The translations under genes were made by a program, and so were the position numbers. From Mycobacterium sp. OAS707 (lineage in GTDB: Bacteria > Actinomycetota > Actinomycetes > Mycobacteriales > Mycobacteriaceae), in NCBI RefSeq assembly GCF_014873705.1, contig NZ_JADBDS010000006.1:248001-312000 (forward strand): a stretch of 64,000 bases of DNA. Direction: 5' to 3'. The first letter of the stretch is position 1, and each line of letters starts with the position of its first letter. Shown piece after piece: positions 8,111 to 16,118 of this stretch. Below the pieces are notes generated by a model. The model ran no database searches, was not told where the DNA came from, and was given only the letters and a program-made list of their open reading frames with translations.

Positions 8111-9178
8111 ATGGATATTTCGCTTCGCTCATGCCTGACCGCCGGGGTCGCGACGATCACCGCGGCGGCCGTCGCCCTCGGTCCGGCCGTCCAGGAACCG
8201 ACGGCGCTCGCGCCGCGCCCGGCGGTGGTCCAGGTCGCGACACCGTCGATACAGCTGACCGCGTCAACCGACTACTTCTCACAGTTGTTTGACTGGTGGC
8301 AGCCGATCTTCCTGCCGAGTGCCAGTCGGCCGTTGCCGACGCCGCCTGCAGGCGTCGGCCCCGCACCGACATCGATTCCGAGCACCCTGGAATGGGCCTA
8401 CCACGCCGTCGAGCCGTGGGTGCGCTACGGTTTCGAACTCGCCACCTACGCCGCCGGTTGGGTTCCGTATGTCGGATGGCTGTCCGGCCAAATCATGATC
8501 TTCTACAACTTCGGCGAACGCATCGTCCATGCGATCACGCACAACACGCTCGACTGGCTCAACGGCAACGGCAGCTTCCTGTTCAACTTGAGCGAGGGTG
8601 TGGCGTGGACCGTCGACGCCTTCATCCAATTGGGCATCGACGAGTGGAACTTCTTCCTCCCGCCGCTTCCCCCGTTGCCGCCCTTCCCGTTCTCGGCTCA
8701 GGTTTCAGGGGCATTGAACGGTGTGCGGGACTTCCTTCACGACACGGTGATCGGTGTCCTGCAGCAGCTGTCGGCTGGTCTGCCGTCGCACGATCCAGAC
8801 CAGCTTCCCCCGCCGCCGATAGTGACTGCGGCAGTGCCCGGTGTCGCGACACCGAGCAGTGATGTTGCGGCCCAAGCCAAGAGGGGGCCACAAGCCGCGG
8901 CCGACACCGTCGCAGCGATCGCCGCGCCGAAGCTGCGGGAACCGAAGCTGCGGGAACCGAAGACCCCCGCGGGCGTCGTGGAAGCATCAGACACCCCGAC
9001 TACGGAGAGCAAGCAGGCGACCGACACGGTCACCAAGGTCAAGGACGACACCGACACCTCGACCAAGCAGGCGACCGACGCGACCGGCAACAAGGGCGCC
9101 AAGAAGGACGACGCAGCCGCCAAGAACGACGACAAGAAGAGCGACGACAACGGCAAGAAGAAGGCCGACAAGGAATAG
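8111..9178 (+). CDS. Secreted mycobacterial repeat-family protein, member 1
   Basis: 355-residue exported protein without recognised domain. The N-terminus ('TAGVAT...' core followed by 'VQVATPSIQLTAS') matches those of the proteins at 11332 and 14720, defining a local family. Then come an aromatic stretch ('YFSQLFDWW', about 54-62) and a hydrophobic helical part (about 95-135). A Pro-rich segment includes a tandem hexapeptide PKLREP (15-18-bp repeat at about 8937). The tail after about 300 is almost only Lys, Asp, Ala and Thr. The ATG follows ggaggggg. It lies between fbiC and the Rv1171 homologue, where H37Rv carries PE12. Surface or periplasmic location is inferred. Confidence 0.8.
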   Translation: MDISLRSCLTAGVATITAAAVALGPAVQEPTALAPRPAVVQVATPSIQLTASTDYFSQLFDWWQPIFLPSASRPLPTPPAGVGPAPTSIPSTLEWAYHAVEPWVRYGFELATYAAGWVPYVGWLSGQIMIFYNFGERIVHAITHNTLDWLNGNGSFLFNLSEGVAWTVDAFIQLGIDEWNFFLPPLPPLPPFPFSAQVSGALNGVRDFLHDTVIGVLQQLSAGLPSHDPDQLPPPPIVTAAVPGVATPSSDVAAQAKRGPQAAADTVAAIAAPKLREPKLREPKTPAGVVEASDTPTTESKQATDTVTKVKDDTDTSTKQATDATGNKGAKKDDAAAKNDDKKSDDNGKKKADKE

Positions 9179-9181
9179 CCG

Positions 9182-9595
9182 TCAGGCGTCGGCGCGCACC
9201 CGCCGCCACAGCACCAATGCCGGCGGCAGCGCACCCAGCACGATCAGCAACAGCGGTGCGTACTCCATGGGTCCGACGCCGCCGAACACGATGTCGTCAC
9301 CTGGCCCGCCGAACGTCATACCCGCGACGGTCAGCAGCCAGCACCACAGCGGTAGCGCAGCCAGTCGCGGCGAGGACGTCCATTGCAATGCGGCCCACAC
9401 CAGCGCGGCGTTGACCAGACCACTGATCAATGCGCTGATCGGAAACGGCACCGATCCGATTCGAACCGGCAGAAAGAACGCGCCGGCCATGGCTGAGAGC
9501 ACACCGTCGATCGCCAGGAGTGTCAGAACGACGGGACGCGGCTGGATCAGGTCGGAATGCTGTCGAGCAGTGCGACGAGCGACCCCAGCACCCAC
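9182..9595 (-). CDS. Small polytopic membrane protein (Rv1171-like)
   Basis: Membrane protein of up to 137 aa with four hydrophobic helices (about 22-42, 50-72, 78-94 and 113-130) and an Arg-rich C-terminus. No functional motif is recognised. Gene order next to mshB matches Rv1170-Rv1171 of M. tuberculosis (from memory). The GTG at 9595 is the furthest start; hydrophobic sequence begins only at about residue 20, so a shorter protein starting downstream of the overlapping 35-aa frame is possible. It is probably transcribed with mshB. It converges on the secreted protein gene with 3 bp between stops. Confidence 0.7.
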   Translation of the reverse strand: MGAGVARRTARQHSDLIQPRPVVLTLLAIDGVLSAMAGAFFLPVRIGSVPFPISALISGLVNAALVWAALQWTSSPRLAALPLWCWLLTVAGMTFGGPGDDIVFGGVGPMEYAPLLLIVLGALPPALVLWRRVRADA

Positions 9596-9654
9596 TGGAA
9601 GTTATCTCCGCGGTCCTGCCAGTGCTGCAGGTTGGGATCCATGTCCGGGTCCAT
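9547..9654 (-). CDS. Candidate 35-aa protein between mshB and the Rv1171 homologue
   Basis: Short frame starting at ATG 9654 (a second in-frame ATG lies at 9660) with aaaggg about 8 nt upstream, the only good ribosome site in this gap. The product is Asp-rich at the start (MDPDMDPN) and amphipathic at the end, and contains 'HWQDRGDNFQWVLG'. It overlaps the start region of the next gene by 49 nt in another frame and could couple its translation. No homologue is recalled; it may be a leader peptide or chance. Confidence 0.4.
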   Translation of the reverse strand: MDPDMDPNLQHWQDRGDNFQWVLGSLVALLDSIPT

Positions 9655-9710
9655 TGCCATCCCTTTCACACGCGGCCGATTGACGGGCAGCTTACCGCGA
9701 GCCCGCCACG

Positions 9711-10595
9711 CTATTCCAGGTTAAGGCCAGCCAGCAGGTCAGTTTCCCAACCGCGGGCATCTCGTTCGCCCGGTGTGCCCGCGGCGAGGATGTAGTGCTC
9801 GACAGACCCGATCGGCAGCGCGATGTTGTTCGACAGCGCGCAGGCTCGGCCGTCGGCGGCGACGGTCACCTGCGTGGCATGCGCACGCAGCGCTGCGACC
9901 TTCGCCGACAGTTCGTCGGCAACTTCGATCACCGCGTCGATCGCGTCGTCGGGATAGCCGAAGGGCACGTCGGAGATCGATACTCGGATCCATTCCGGCG
10001 GCAGGTCATCGATCGCGTCAAGCGCCTCGGCCATCGCCGACGTCGAGATCACGGTCCAGTACACCTTCGGCACCGTCCAAGGTTCGCCGGGGTAGTCATT
10101 GCCATCGGCCGCGGCAACGGCCGCCATCGTCACTTCGTGGGCGTGAATGTGGTCGGGGTGGCCGTAGCCGCCCTTCTCGTCGTAGGTGACGACGACGTGC
10201 GGGCGGAGTTGCCGGATCAGCGCGACGAGTTCGCCGACCGCCTCACGCTCGTCGGCGTCGATGAACCGCTGCCAATGCCGCGGCGGGGTGCCGGCCATGC
10301 CCGAATCACGCCACCGGCCAACTCCGCCGAGGAAGATCGGTTGGTCGACACCGAGCGCGCGCAAGGCCGCCGACAACTCGGCGATGCGGTAGCCCCCCAA
10401 CTGGTCCGCGGCATCGACAGCGAGCCGACGGTATCGGTCGCCGATGACCTCACCCTCTTCGCCGAGTGTGCAGGTAACGACATGGACGTCGGCACCACGC
10501 GCGATGTAATGCGCAATTGTGCCACCGGTTGTCAGCGTTTCATCGTCGGGATGCGCGTGCACGAACAACAGACGCGGCGTTTCCTGTGACTGCAT
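9711..10595 (-). CDS. mshB: MshB, GlcNAc-Ins deacetylase (mycothiol biosynthesis)
   Basis: Zinc-dependent deacetylase of the LmbE/PIG-L family (294 aa) that converts GlcNAc-inositol to GlcN-inositol, the second step of mycothiol synthesis. Zinc and catalytic residues are in 'AHPDDE' (His15, Asp17, Asp18) and 'YGHPDHIH' (third ligand His). 'TCTLGEEGEVIGDR' and 'QLGGYRIAEL' are MshB signatures. The frame is open for another 63 residues upstream, but that part is Arg/Pro-rich and unlike MshB. The ATG at 10595 aligns with the known N-terminus. Cytosolic; neighbour of the Rv1171 homologue as in M. tuberculosis. Confidence 0.95.
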   Translation of the reverse strand: MQSQETPRLLFVHAHPDDETLTTGGTIAHYIARGADVHVVTCTLGEEGEVIGDRYRRLAVDAADQLGGYRIAELSAALRALGVDQPIFLGGVGRWRDSGMAGTPPRHWQRFIDADEREAVGELVALIRQLRPHVVVTYDEKGGYGHPDHIHAHEVTMAAVAAADGNDYPGEPWTVPKVYWTVISTSAMAEALDAIDDLPPEWIRVSISDVPFGYPDDAIDAVIEVADELSAKVAALRAHATQVTVAADGRACALSNNIALPIGSVEHYILAAGTPGERDARGWETDLLAGLNLE

Positions 10596-11331
10596 CGACT
10601 GCCACGCTACCGTCGGCCTTCCGGATGGCCACCACGAGTTTCGGTCGGGCCGTGTCCGACAGCGAGTGTCAGTGGGTAGCGGCTGTCGTGTTGAGAGGTG
10701 ACCCAAGTGGGCTGCGGTGGCCGTGCTCGGTCTTGCCGGTTCGGCGGCGGCCGCGCTGACACCACACGTCTTTAACCTAAGCAAAGTAGCTGCAACCGCT
10801 TACGAAAGTTGCCAGCGCCGCGTGTTGCGTAACAAAGTCTTCGACGAAACTGCGGCGGGCCAAGGAATTTGTCGTACACGTCAGTTAACTTTCAGCAAGC
10901 ATCCGTGACCCTCGCACCGCCATTGCCAGGATGATGCACGTGGGGCAGGTGGTTCAATTCCGGTCCTGGGGTGCCTAGCCAGAACGCGAACTCCAGGGAC
11001 CCGCCACGCCCCTGATACGGGTGTTAGCCAGCAAACGCCGCCAGGGGCCTTGCCGCAGGTAATTAACTAGCACAGCAATTAAATATCAGCTAACTGAACC
11101 TCGCCCCGGCGCGGTCGCCAAGAGGGTGGGACGAGGGCTTATTAGCCGCGCTATTCGGCGTTTGCCAGACTCCGCCTTGGGCGGCAGTAACCAGCTATTT
11201 TTATCCCTGCAGCGCACCGTTTGTGTTTGCAACAGGCCCGATCGCCAACCATCTGAAGCTGGAAATTTGACGGAATTTGTCGCATAGGTTCCTGTGTGCG
11301 GCTAACTACGGCTCAGGTTTTGGAGGAACTC
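10596..11331. other. 736-bp intergenic region with two tandem hairpins and AT-rich stretch
   Basis: Largest non-coding gap of the window, between divergent mshB and the secreted protein gene at 11332. Frames through it are short and implausible. At 10962-11001 GGTCCTGG pairs with CCAgGGACC (one bulge). At 11008-11048 GCCCCTG pairs with CAGGGGC, giving two adjacent stem-loops. Next comes an unusually AT-rich part (11060-11100, several aattaa words; 11195-11205 with a T run). The ribosome site ggaggaa lies at 11322-11328. A long structured leader, a small RNA, or Lsr2-type silencing of the secreted gene would all fit; none is proven. Confidence 0.5.
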
Positions 11332-12936
11332 ATGCAACTCGCGCTACGCCCATACGTCACAACCGGAATAGCAATCGTCGGAGCCAGCGTCATCGCTGTC
11401 GCTCCGATCGTGCCGACACCGACCGACATACATATAGCGAACCCGGTGACGGCGGTTGATCGAGCGGTTCAACTCACCGCCAACGAGATCGAGGACGCGG
11501 TCAACCAACTGGCATACGTCGGTGCTCAGGTACTGGTTTCGCTGGCAAAACTGCCGGCCCCTGTGGTGGCACAGCTTTTGGGCGTTCCCGTGCCTGCGGC
11601 AGAAGCCTTGCTCGCCGGCGGCGCTTTAGGCTTGTCCGGTCCACTGATCGGTGGCGTAGGCGCGGGCGGCGCCGCAGTCCAAGAGGTTGTCGACCAACTC
11701 GGCTCAGGTGATATCGCTGCCCTCATCAATGCGCTGATCGGTGCACCGGCGACCCTCATCGACGGAGTTGTCAACGGAAACTTCGGGCCCAACGTGGGTC
11801 CCCTGCTGGGTATCCCGGCGATCGTGACTGTTCTGGTCGGGGGGCTGATCAATCCCGGCGGCCTCGGTCTGGGTGGAATCACCCTTCCCGGCGCCATACC
11901 CACCGTGCAGACGCTGATCACAGAACTGTTGGGCGCGCTGGGAGGCGGCGGCATGCTGGCCGCGGCTGCAACGCCATTGGCTGCGCCGGTGCAGAATGAG
12001 GGACAAATCGAGGGTGCCGTCAATGCGCTGCTCTACAACCTCGTTGCGAGCCCCATCGTCACCATTGCCGGGCTGTTGGGGCAGGTGCTGGCGCCAGTAC
12101 TCGGTGAGGAACAGGCGGCGTTGCTGCCCCTTGCCGCGCTGGGCCTTTTCGGTCCCTTGATCAGCGGCCCAGGAGCGATCGGTGCCGCCACCCAAGACGT
12201 CGTGGACTCGCTGGGCTCCGGCGACATCGCGGGCGTGCTCAGCGCCCTGATCGGCGCCCCGGCCACCGTCATCGACGGCTTCATCAACGGTGGGTACGGA
12301 CCTGACTTGGGACCGCTCGTCAGCCCGGTGCCCTTGCCATACCCATTCCGGGCGGGCGGACTCATCAACGAGGGAAAGCTTCCGTTGTTGAGCCTCCCCC
12401 CGTGGAAACTGCCCGGCACCATCCCCACGCTGCAGGGGCTGGTGACCCAGATCCTCGGGTTGCTGCCCGGGGCCTCAGCTTTGACGCCTCTGAAGACCGC
12501 CGCGCCGGCACAGACGCTGAGCATCAACAGTGTCGATACGTCGGATAAAAAGCTCGTCACACTCGACGTGGCGCCAGTTCTCGGCGGAAAGCAGGCGGCA
12601 CCCAATGCTGATCTGACGGCAAACGTGCCGGCTGATGTGGAACTCCCGAAGAAGGCCGAAGCGATCACGTCGACCATCGAGAACACCAAGCCGGGACCCG
12701 ACCTCGGCAAGACCGTATCCGAGGTTGCCAAGCCCGACACGGCGCACACCCCGCCCGCGGGGCCGCGCAGCGACACCGACAGCCTCGATACGACCGACGG
12801 CGCGAAGTTCATTCCCGAGAAGACGGCCCACGAAGCCGGCACCAACAAGGGCAACGGCTCGAATCCGGTCGGTGCCGCGATCAGCTCTGTGGCGAAGAGC
12901 TTCGCCGGCGCAGTGAAGAGCGCGCTCGGCGGATGA
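11332..12936 (+). CDS. Secreted mycobacterial repeat-family protein, member 2 (duplicated domain)
   Basis: 534-residue exported protein of unknown function. Residues 1-28 form a signal peptide of the same type as the genes at 8111 and 14720 ('LRPYVTTGIAIVGAS'), followed by 'AVQLTA'. The body contains two copies of a roughly 150-residue hydrophobic module, at about 75-215 and 245-385. Both carry the pattern 'LGSGDIAxxxxALIGAPATxIDG' and end in a 'GxIPTxQxL' stretch. The C-terminal 130 residues are hydrophilic and rich in Pro, Lys, Asp and Thr. ATG 11332 has tggagga upstream. It ends before a strong hairpin. Envelope association is likely. Confidence 0.8.
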   Translation: MQLALRPYVTTGIAIVGASVIAVAPIVPTPTDIHIANPVTAVDRAVQLTANEIEDAVNQLAYVGAQVLVSLAKLPAPVVAQLLGVPVPAAEALLAGGALGLSGPLIGGVGAGGAAVQEVVDQLGSGDIAALINALIGAPATLIDGVVNGNFGPNVGPLLGIPAIVTVLVGGLINPGGLGLGGITLPGAIPTVQTLITELLGALGGGGMLAAAATPLAAPVQNEGQIEGAVNALLYNLVASPIVTIAGLLGQVLAPVLGEEQAALLPLAALGLFGPLISGPGAIGAATQDVVDSLGSGDIAGVLSALIGAPATVIDGFINGGYGPDLGPLVSPVPLPYPFRAGGLINEGKLPLLSLPPWKLPGTIPTLQGLVTQILGLLPGASALTPLKTAAPAQTLSINSVDTSDKKLVTLDVAPVLGGKQAAPNADLTANVPADVELPKKAEAITSTIENTKPGPDLGKTVSEVAKPDTAHTPPAGPRSDTDSLDTTDGAKFIPEKTAHEAGTNKGNGSNPVGAAISSVAKSFAGAVKSALGG

Positions 12937-12987
12937 CCAGGTGACGGCGGCGCCCAGTACGCGTCGCCCCGCAACGCCCCGCCCGGG

Positions 12988-13013
12988 TCGGCCCCCCTCG
13001 TAAGGGGGGCCGA
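12988..13013 (+). terminator. Terminator hairpin
   Basis: Perfect 11-bp stem (TCGGCCCCCCT, 12988-12998, with AGGGGGGCCGA, 13003-13013) and a CGTA loop. It lies about 50 bp after the secreted protein gene and before the ClC gene. No long T run follows, as is common in mycobacteria. Confidence 0.8.
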
Positions 13014-13042
13014 TTCGGGTCGGGCCCGTATAGATTCAGCTG

Positions 13043-14278
13043 GTGACGCGGCGCACCGTTGAGTTCGGCTGCGCGATCGTCATCATCGGCCTGCTGGCGG
13101 GTGTCGCCGGCGCGGCAACGACGCTGTTGCTGCACGGGATCGAACACCTCACGTATCACTACACATTCGGCTCCCTGCTGGCCGGCGTCGGCGGCAGCAG
13201 CCCGGTCCGGCGAGCGGTCGGTCCGATGATCGGTGCCGCGCTGGCCGGTTGGGGGTGGTGGATTCTGCGACGGCGCATCGAGATTCCCGGCCTGACCGAG
13301 ACCATCAAAAGCCATCGGTCGGTGCCCCGATGGCCGTTGTCGATCGACGCCGGGTTGCAGGTACTGATCGTCGGATCCGGCGCCTCGCTTGGCCGCGAGG
13401 GCGCGCCGCGCCAACTCGCCGCGGCGCTAGGCGATTTCGGCACCACGCGGTTGGCGCTGACGCCCCGCGACCGCGAAATCCTGCTGGCATGCGCGGCGGG
13501 GGCGGGCCTTGGGGCGGTTTACAGCGTCCCACTCGGCGGCGCGTTGTTCGCCGCACGCATCGTCATGGGTACCTGGCATCCAAGGGTGCTCGGCGCCGCG
13601 TTGATCACGTCGAGCTTGGCCGTTGCGGTGGCGTCTCCCGTCACGCATCTCGAGCACGCGTTGACTTGGCCGGACGCGAAACTCTCCTACCTGTTCGGTT
13701 TTCTCGCCCTGGCCATCGCACCGTTGGCCGCGGTAGTCGGCCTCGGGTTCAACCGGGTGATGGCGATCGCAAAACCCAAGGTGCAATTCAAGTCGTGGGT
13801 GCTGATCCCGTCGGTCGCCGCCGCTGGACTGCTGACCGGAATCTGCTCGATCTGGTGGCCGGAGTTACCCGGTAACGGCAGGAGCATCCTGGCCGTGAGC
13901 CTCAACAGCGGACTGACCCTCGGTGCGGCCGCGATCATCCTGTTGTTGAAACCGCTACTGACGGCACTCTTCCTGCGCGCCGGCGCCGTCGGCGGCCTGC
14001 TCACACCCGCCATGGCCACCGGCGCCGCGGCGGGATCACTGGTGACTCTCGCCTTGAACCACTTGGCCGGCAACGGCATTCACGTGTCCGCCGTGTCGTT
14101 GACATGTGCCGCAGGCGTGCTGGCGATCACGCAGCGGGCGCCGCTCTTCGCGGCACTGTTCGTCTGGGAACTCGCCCGCCCGCCCTACTGGCTCCTGGCC
14201 GTGTTCGCGATCGCTGCTTTCGCCTCGCATGGCCTGCGTGTGCTCCGCGAGCGACGGCAGGCCCCACGCGCCAACTGA
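13043..14278 (+). CDS. ClC-family chloride channel or H+/Cl- antiporter
   Basis: 411-residue membrane protein with 10 or more hydrophobic helices. The ion-pathway motif 'GSGASLGREGAP' (about 112-123) corresponds to the G(K/R)EGP signature of ClC proteins, with one extra Ala. 'GAGLGAVYSVPLGGALFA' (about 153-170) and 'RAGAVGGLLTPAMATG' (about 313-328) match the later ClC helices. It lacks a C-terminal CBS domain. It probably exchanges chloride or another small anion across the inner membrane. GTG start. It sits alone between two secreted-family genes with terminators on both sides, so it is likely a separate transcription unit. Confidence 0.88.
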   Translation: MTRRTVEFGCAIVIIGLLAGVAGAATTLLLHGIEHLTYHYTFGSLLAGVGGSSPVRRAVGPMIGAALAGWGWWILRRRIEIPGLTETIKSHRSVPRWPLSIDAGLQVLIVGSGASLGREGAPRQLAAALGDFGTTRLALTPRDREILLACAAGAGLGAVYSVPLGGALFAARIVMGTWHPRVLGAALITSSLAVAVASPVTHLEHALTWPDAKLSYLFGFLALAIAPLAAVVGLGFNRVMAIAKPKVQFKSWVLIPSVAAAGLLTGICSIWWPELPGNGRSILAVSLNSGLTLGAAAIILLLKPLLTALFLRAGAVGGLLTPAMATGAAAGSLVTLALNHLAGNGIHVSAVSLTCAAGVLAITQRAPLFAALFVWELARPPYWLLAVFAIAAFASHGLRVLRERRQAPRAN

Positions 14279-14719
14279 TTTGACCGTCGCTGCGGCGGCA
14301 AACGCGACGGTTCCGATCGTGGCCGACAACGGCCGTTGCCACCTGACTCGCCAGACCTGTCGGCATACCGAATCCGCAGCTGCTCCCGATTCGGTGGAGG
14401 CAAATCCCGCGGGCGTCGGCTCGCCATGGATATTGACGAGATTGTCAGTTCCGTGCCGAGTGCAGCTAATTAACGACGGCAATAAGTGCATTTACTTTGT
14501 CGAGGACAACCATGCCAAGAGGCTTCGGATATCGCTGTTTGCCACTCGGTAATTCGCACCTTTAGGTCAGCTATTAGTGCGTTAACAATATTCAGCAGTT
14601 CATGATCGAAAGGCCGTTCTAGCTGCGATAACAATTGTTCCTAAAATTCCTGGCGCTGCACCTTACTTGCGAGTAAATTCCCCGGCGTCCAGATCACAAC
14701 CACGTTAAAAGGGGTTGCT
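14279..14719. other. 441-bp intergenic region, AT-rich promoter-like
   Basis: No credible gene. It begins with the ClC terminator hairpin and a second small stem (GGCCG/CGGCC near 14321-14334). From about 14460 it is markedly AT-rich for this genome, with words such as agctaattaac and gttaacaata. It ends in a ggggttg ribosome site for the gene at 14720. The AT-rich character and taattaa words resemble the region before 11332, suggesting similar control (for example Lsr2 silencing) of the two paralogous secreted genes. Confidence 0.5.
14283..14311 (+). terminator. Hairpin after the ClC gene
   Basis: ACCGTCGC (14283-14290) pairs with GCGACGGT (14304-14311), an 8-bp stem with a 13-nt loop, beginning 5 bp after the ClC stop codon. 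Confidence 0.6.
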
Positions 14720-16003
14720 ATGCAAGTCGCTGTTAGGTCATATCTCGCCACCGGGATCGCGACCGTGGGAGCCAGCGCGATCGTGCTCTCGCCCGTCTCA
14801 CCCGTAGTTCCCCGGGACATGCACCTGCCGCCGGTTGAAGTGTCGATTCCCGTTGAGCTTGCCGCGGCCGTCAACCCGATCCAGGCCTACCTCGACCTCG
14901 TCAACAACACCGTCAAGAACCTGTCCAGCGTGGGGCAGACGATCCTCCAAGACCCTGCACCGATCCTGCGGCAGATCCTCACCAACCAGTTCTCGAGTGC
15001 AGGTGAGCTGCTGTCGGCGCTGCAACAAGCGGGCGGTCAGTTGCTGGACAACGTCAGCACGATCGTTCCGCAGCAGCTTCAGGAGGCGCTCGCCAACTTG
15101 GCGGCAGGCAACATCGTCGGCGTCGGACAGAACGTGGTGAACATCATCACGCAACCGGTGCTCTTTCCCGCCCTCACCCTGCTGCCCGCGATCCAGACCT
15201 TCCTCGAGCAGCCCGTCGCCAACCTGCTGGCCGTGACGCAGCAGTTCACGACGATCGCGGCGTTGGGTGGCATCGGTCTTCTGGAGCCGCTGGTGAGCAC
15301 TGTAAACGCCACGGCGCAGGCCATTCAGAACATCGTCGATGCCGCCAAGGGGTTGGATCCCGTCGGCGCGGTCAGCGCGATCGTTGCGGTTCCGGCCATC
15401 GTTGCGAACGGCCTTCTCAACGGATTCGGGTTCGACGGCGGTGTCCTGAGCCCCGGGCTTGGCTTGGCTGGAGCGCTGCTGCAGATCCGTGACGTCATCG
15501 CGAATGCGCTCAAGCCTGTGACCGTGACGACTACGACCAACCTCGCTGCGGCGAACTCCACCACCACGTCTTCGGCAAACACGGTGACCCTGTCCACTAC
15601 CCCGGCCACGACCGCCCCGAAGAAGTCGGCGGAGGTGACAACACCTCCGGGGGCCGACGCCAACAACGGCGCGACGAGTTCCGGCACCGCCGACAGCACC
15701 ACGGGCAAAGACGCATCGACGACGCCGGCGGATCCCGCCGGTGCGGAGGTCGACGGCACCAAGGCCGACGCCACAGGCGGCAAGGCCGACGCGTCCGCGC
15801 CGAAGGACACCGCGGCAAGCAGTGGCGACGCCAAAACCGAAGCCGGCAGCAGCGCCGACAAGGGTGACGCGAGCTCAAAAGACACCACGTCGAAGAGCGA
15901 CACCTCGGCCACCAAGGCAGACAGCGGCGACAAGAAAACTGACGGCAAGAAGGACGCCGACGGCAAGAAGGACACCAACTCGGCCAAGGCAGGCAGCGAG
16001 TAG
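14720..16003 (+). CDS. Secreted mycobacterial repeat-family protein, member 3
   Basis: 427-residue exported protein. Its first 30 residues ('VRSYLATGIATVGASAIVLSPVSP') match those of the gene at 11332, followed by 'IPVELAAAVNPIQAYLDLVNN'. The middle (about 40-270) is a helical Leu/Ala/Val/Gln-rich domain with one copy of the module seen twice in the 11332 protein ('VGAVSAIVAVPAIVANGLLNGFGFDGG'). The last 150 residues are a low-complexity Thr, Ala, Lys, Asp, Ser and Gly tail ending in Lys/Asp repeats, like the 8111 protein. Such a tail may span or bind the cell wall. Function unknown. ATG start after ggggttg. Followed by a strong terminator. Confidence 0.8.
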   Translation: MQVAVRSYLATGIATVGASAIVLSPVSPVVPRDMHLPPVEVSIPVELAAAVNPIQAYLDLVNNTVKNLSSVGQTILQDPAPILRQILTNQFSSAGELLSALQQAGGQLLDNVSTIVPQQLQEALANLAAGNIVGVGQNVVNIITQPVLFPALTLLPAIQTFLEQPVANLLAVTQQFTTIAALGGIGLLEPLVSTVNATAQAIQNIVDAAKGLDPVGAVSAIVAVPAIVANGLLNGFGFDGGVLSPGLGLAGALLQIRDVIANALKPVTVTTTTNLAAANSTTTSSANTVTLSTTPATTAPKKSAEVTTPPGADANNGATSSGTADSTTGKDASTTPADPAGAEVDGTKADATGGKADASAPKDTAASSGDAKTEAGSSADKGDASSKDTTSKSDTSATKADSGDKKTDGKKDADGKKDTNSAKAGSE

Positions 16004-16019
16004 GTAACCAGGAAAGCGC

Positions 16020-16049
16020 TCGGCCCCCTCCGCTCTTGGAGGGGGCCGA
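16020..16049 (+). terminator. Strong terminator hairpin
   Basis: Perfect 12-bp stem, TCGGCCCCCTCC (16020-16031) with GGAGGGGGCCGA (16038-16049), loop GCTCTT, 17 bp after the stop of the secreted protein gene. Confidence 0.85.
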
Positions 16050-16118
16050 CACCTGTTCCTTCGATCCTGAGAAACTCGCCCGGGCGTTCTCAGGCCGTGT
16101 CTGGATAATCCGGCTGTC

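Noticed and set aside
10596..10784. 63-residue N-terminal extension of mshB
   Set aside because: Arg/Pro-rich and absent from the known enzyme; the ATG at 10595 matches the family start.
10717..10908. 63-codon plus-strand frame upstream of the secreted gene
   Set aside because: Starts inside the mshB antisense extension, no ribosome site, and its translation looks like random coding of intergenic DNA.
10921..11050. tRNA-like T-arm (ggttcaattcc) or cobalamin-riboswitch-like element
   Set aside because: No acceptor, D or anticodon arms fit, and the B12-box core is absent; only two plain hairpins can be supported.
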